NCBI RefSeq assembly: GCF_964340395.1
Contig: NC_135553.1
Location: forward strand, 4,802,501-4,866,500
Direction of reading: 5' to 3'
DNA from: Glandiceps talaboti
Taxonomy: Eukaryota; Hemichordata; Enteropneusta; Spengelidae
DNA: 64,000 nt
The notes beneath the pieces are model-generated. The model was given only the letters and a program-made list of their open reading frames with translations. It was not told where the DNA came from and did not search any database. Both the position numbers and the translations under genes were made by a program. Positions 63,295-64,000 of this stretch are shown one piece after another; within the stretch, counting starts at the first letter, position 1, and every line of letters begins with the position of its first letter.

Positions 63295-63485
63295 ATCCAC
63301 TACTCTTTGCGTTTGGTTATGCCATTCCACAATACACTGACGCCTCGGTTCAAGATGGTGGAACATTACTTGGTGGTAATAATGATGTATGGATTATTCC
63401 TGAGGCTGAGATTACAGAATATGGACGTCTATTTGCATGGGAGTTATACATTTCTGATCTGGGTGATGGTAGTATTGATTTGATT
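63295..63485 (+). CDS. Polycystin-1-like gene, exon 5 (extracellular segment), gene continues beyond window
   Basis: Acceptor AAAAATAG, donor ATT|GTAAGT, entering in phase 1 (G of exon 4 plus AT makes an Asp codon) and leaving in phase 0. It encodes DPLLFAFGYAIPQYTDAS, then GGTLLGGNNDVWIIPEAEI, then LFAWELYISDLGDGSIDLI. It is rich in beta-strand-like stretches; the pattern of a short turn followed by FAWELYI and GSIDLI recalls an adhesion-type beta-sandwich, but I do not recognise the family. Downstream exons lie outside the window. Confidence 0.75.
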
Positions 63486-63848
63486 GTAAGTGTGAAGCGT
63501 TCTTCGTGACTTGTAATCTAGAACAATTTATTATTGTTTTCTGTAAAAACTGTAAGTTTCAATGTAATGTCTCATAGAGAAACACAATTATTACTAAGTT
63601 CAAAAAGATAAAAACATCGTTATCGTCCTCAGAGCAATCAAAAATCAGAGTTTATCCAGTGTAAAGTTTAGAAATCACGGAAAATGCCCAAAACCGCTGC
63701 TAAGCTCAATAATGGTGTACTTTTCTTTGTAACAATATTTCAACATCATCACTTCATCCTGCAAAACAATGGCCCTTCCTATTTTAGTAACCGTACTTAT
63801 GGTGTGCGTAGATATGTTCCATGTTCAAAACTTCACTGCATGCATATT

Positions 63849-64000
63849 TGTATGTATGTATGTATGTATGTATGTATGTATGTATGTATGTATGTATGTA
63901 TGTATGTATGTATGTATGTACGTACGTATGTAGTGTGTGTATGTGTGTGTGTGTGTGCGTGTGTGCGTGTGTGTGTGTTGTGTGTGTGTGTGTGTGTGTG
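63849..64000. repeat. (TATG)n then (GT)n microsatellite, runs off the window
   Basis: About 80 bases of TATG followed by GT/GTGC repeats to the last base, inside intron 5 of the polycystin-1-like gene. Confidence 0.95.

Overview
The window is animal nuclear DNA, almost certainly from a marine invertebrate. Genes are sparse and split by GT-AG introns. The DNA is AT-rich, with unusually long microsatellites, especially (ATGT)n, (CTGT)n, (CT)n, (GT)n and (TA)n. It holds decayed Penelope-like and CR1/L2/jockey-type retroelements and several short inverted-repeat elements. There are no bacterial operons, rRNA genes, tRNA genes or CRISPR arrays. The phylum cannot be fixed from sequence alone; a WSC plus PKD polycystin-1-like gene, Penelope-like elements and this microsatellite load would suit an invertebrate deuterostome or a lophotrochozoan.

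Three genes can be supported. Two are single-exon Ras-superfamily GTPases of the RASD (Dexras1/Rhes) type, on opposite strands and pointing away from each other: 12604-13266 (-) and 32780-33430 (+). They share the RASD-like switch II (DTSG then FPAMRKLSI), a prenylation CaaX ending in IIS or VIS, and a conserved RQxSLP tail motif. Both have non-standard residues at the positions equivalent to Ras G12 and Q61, and the second also at G13. The third gene is the 5' part of a large polycystin-1-like gene on the + strand. A signal-peptide exon (46528-46572) is followed by a 22-nt microexon, an 11.4-kb intron, a WSC+PKD exon (58131-58645) and two more extracellular exons (62560-62743, 63295-63485). 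Splice phases match at every junction and the gene runs off the right edge.

Layout. 1-12 kb: no gene; microsatellites, a minisatellite, a small inverted-repeat element in two copies (one with a 10-bp target duplication), and a hammerhead-like repeat near 1.0 kb. 10-16 kb: first RASD gene, flanked by two copies of a 370-385 bp terminal-inverted-repeat element and a 75-80 bp minisatellite. 16-32 kb: no gene; minisatellites, two adjacent foldback elements at 25.1-26.0 kb, a non-LTR retrotransposon remnant at 27.9-28.2 kb, and a diverged tandem duplication at 30.6-31.4 kb. 32.5-33.8 kb: second RASD gene. 35.2-43.5 kb: a serial duplication of a 3.4-3.7 kb unit. Its middle copy carries a Penelope-like endonuclease tail followed 95 bp later by a sequence that folds as a complete type I hammerhead ribozyme. 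43.5-46 kb: a 250-bp hairpin, another non-LTR 3' end and a decayed hammerhead-like repeat. 46.5-64 kb: the polycystin-1-like gene, with more repeats in its introns.

The two GTPases are probably membrane-attached signalling paralogs, and the large gene a cell-surface receptor or channel-like protein. Nothing in the sequence links them functionally.
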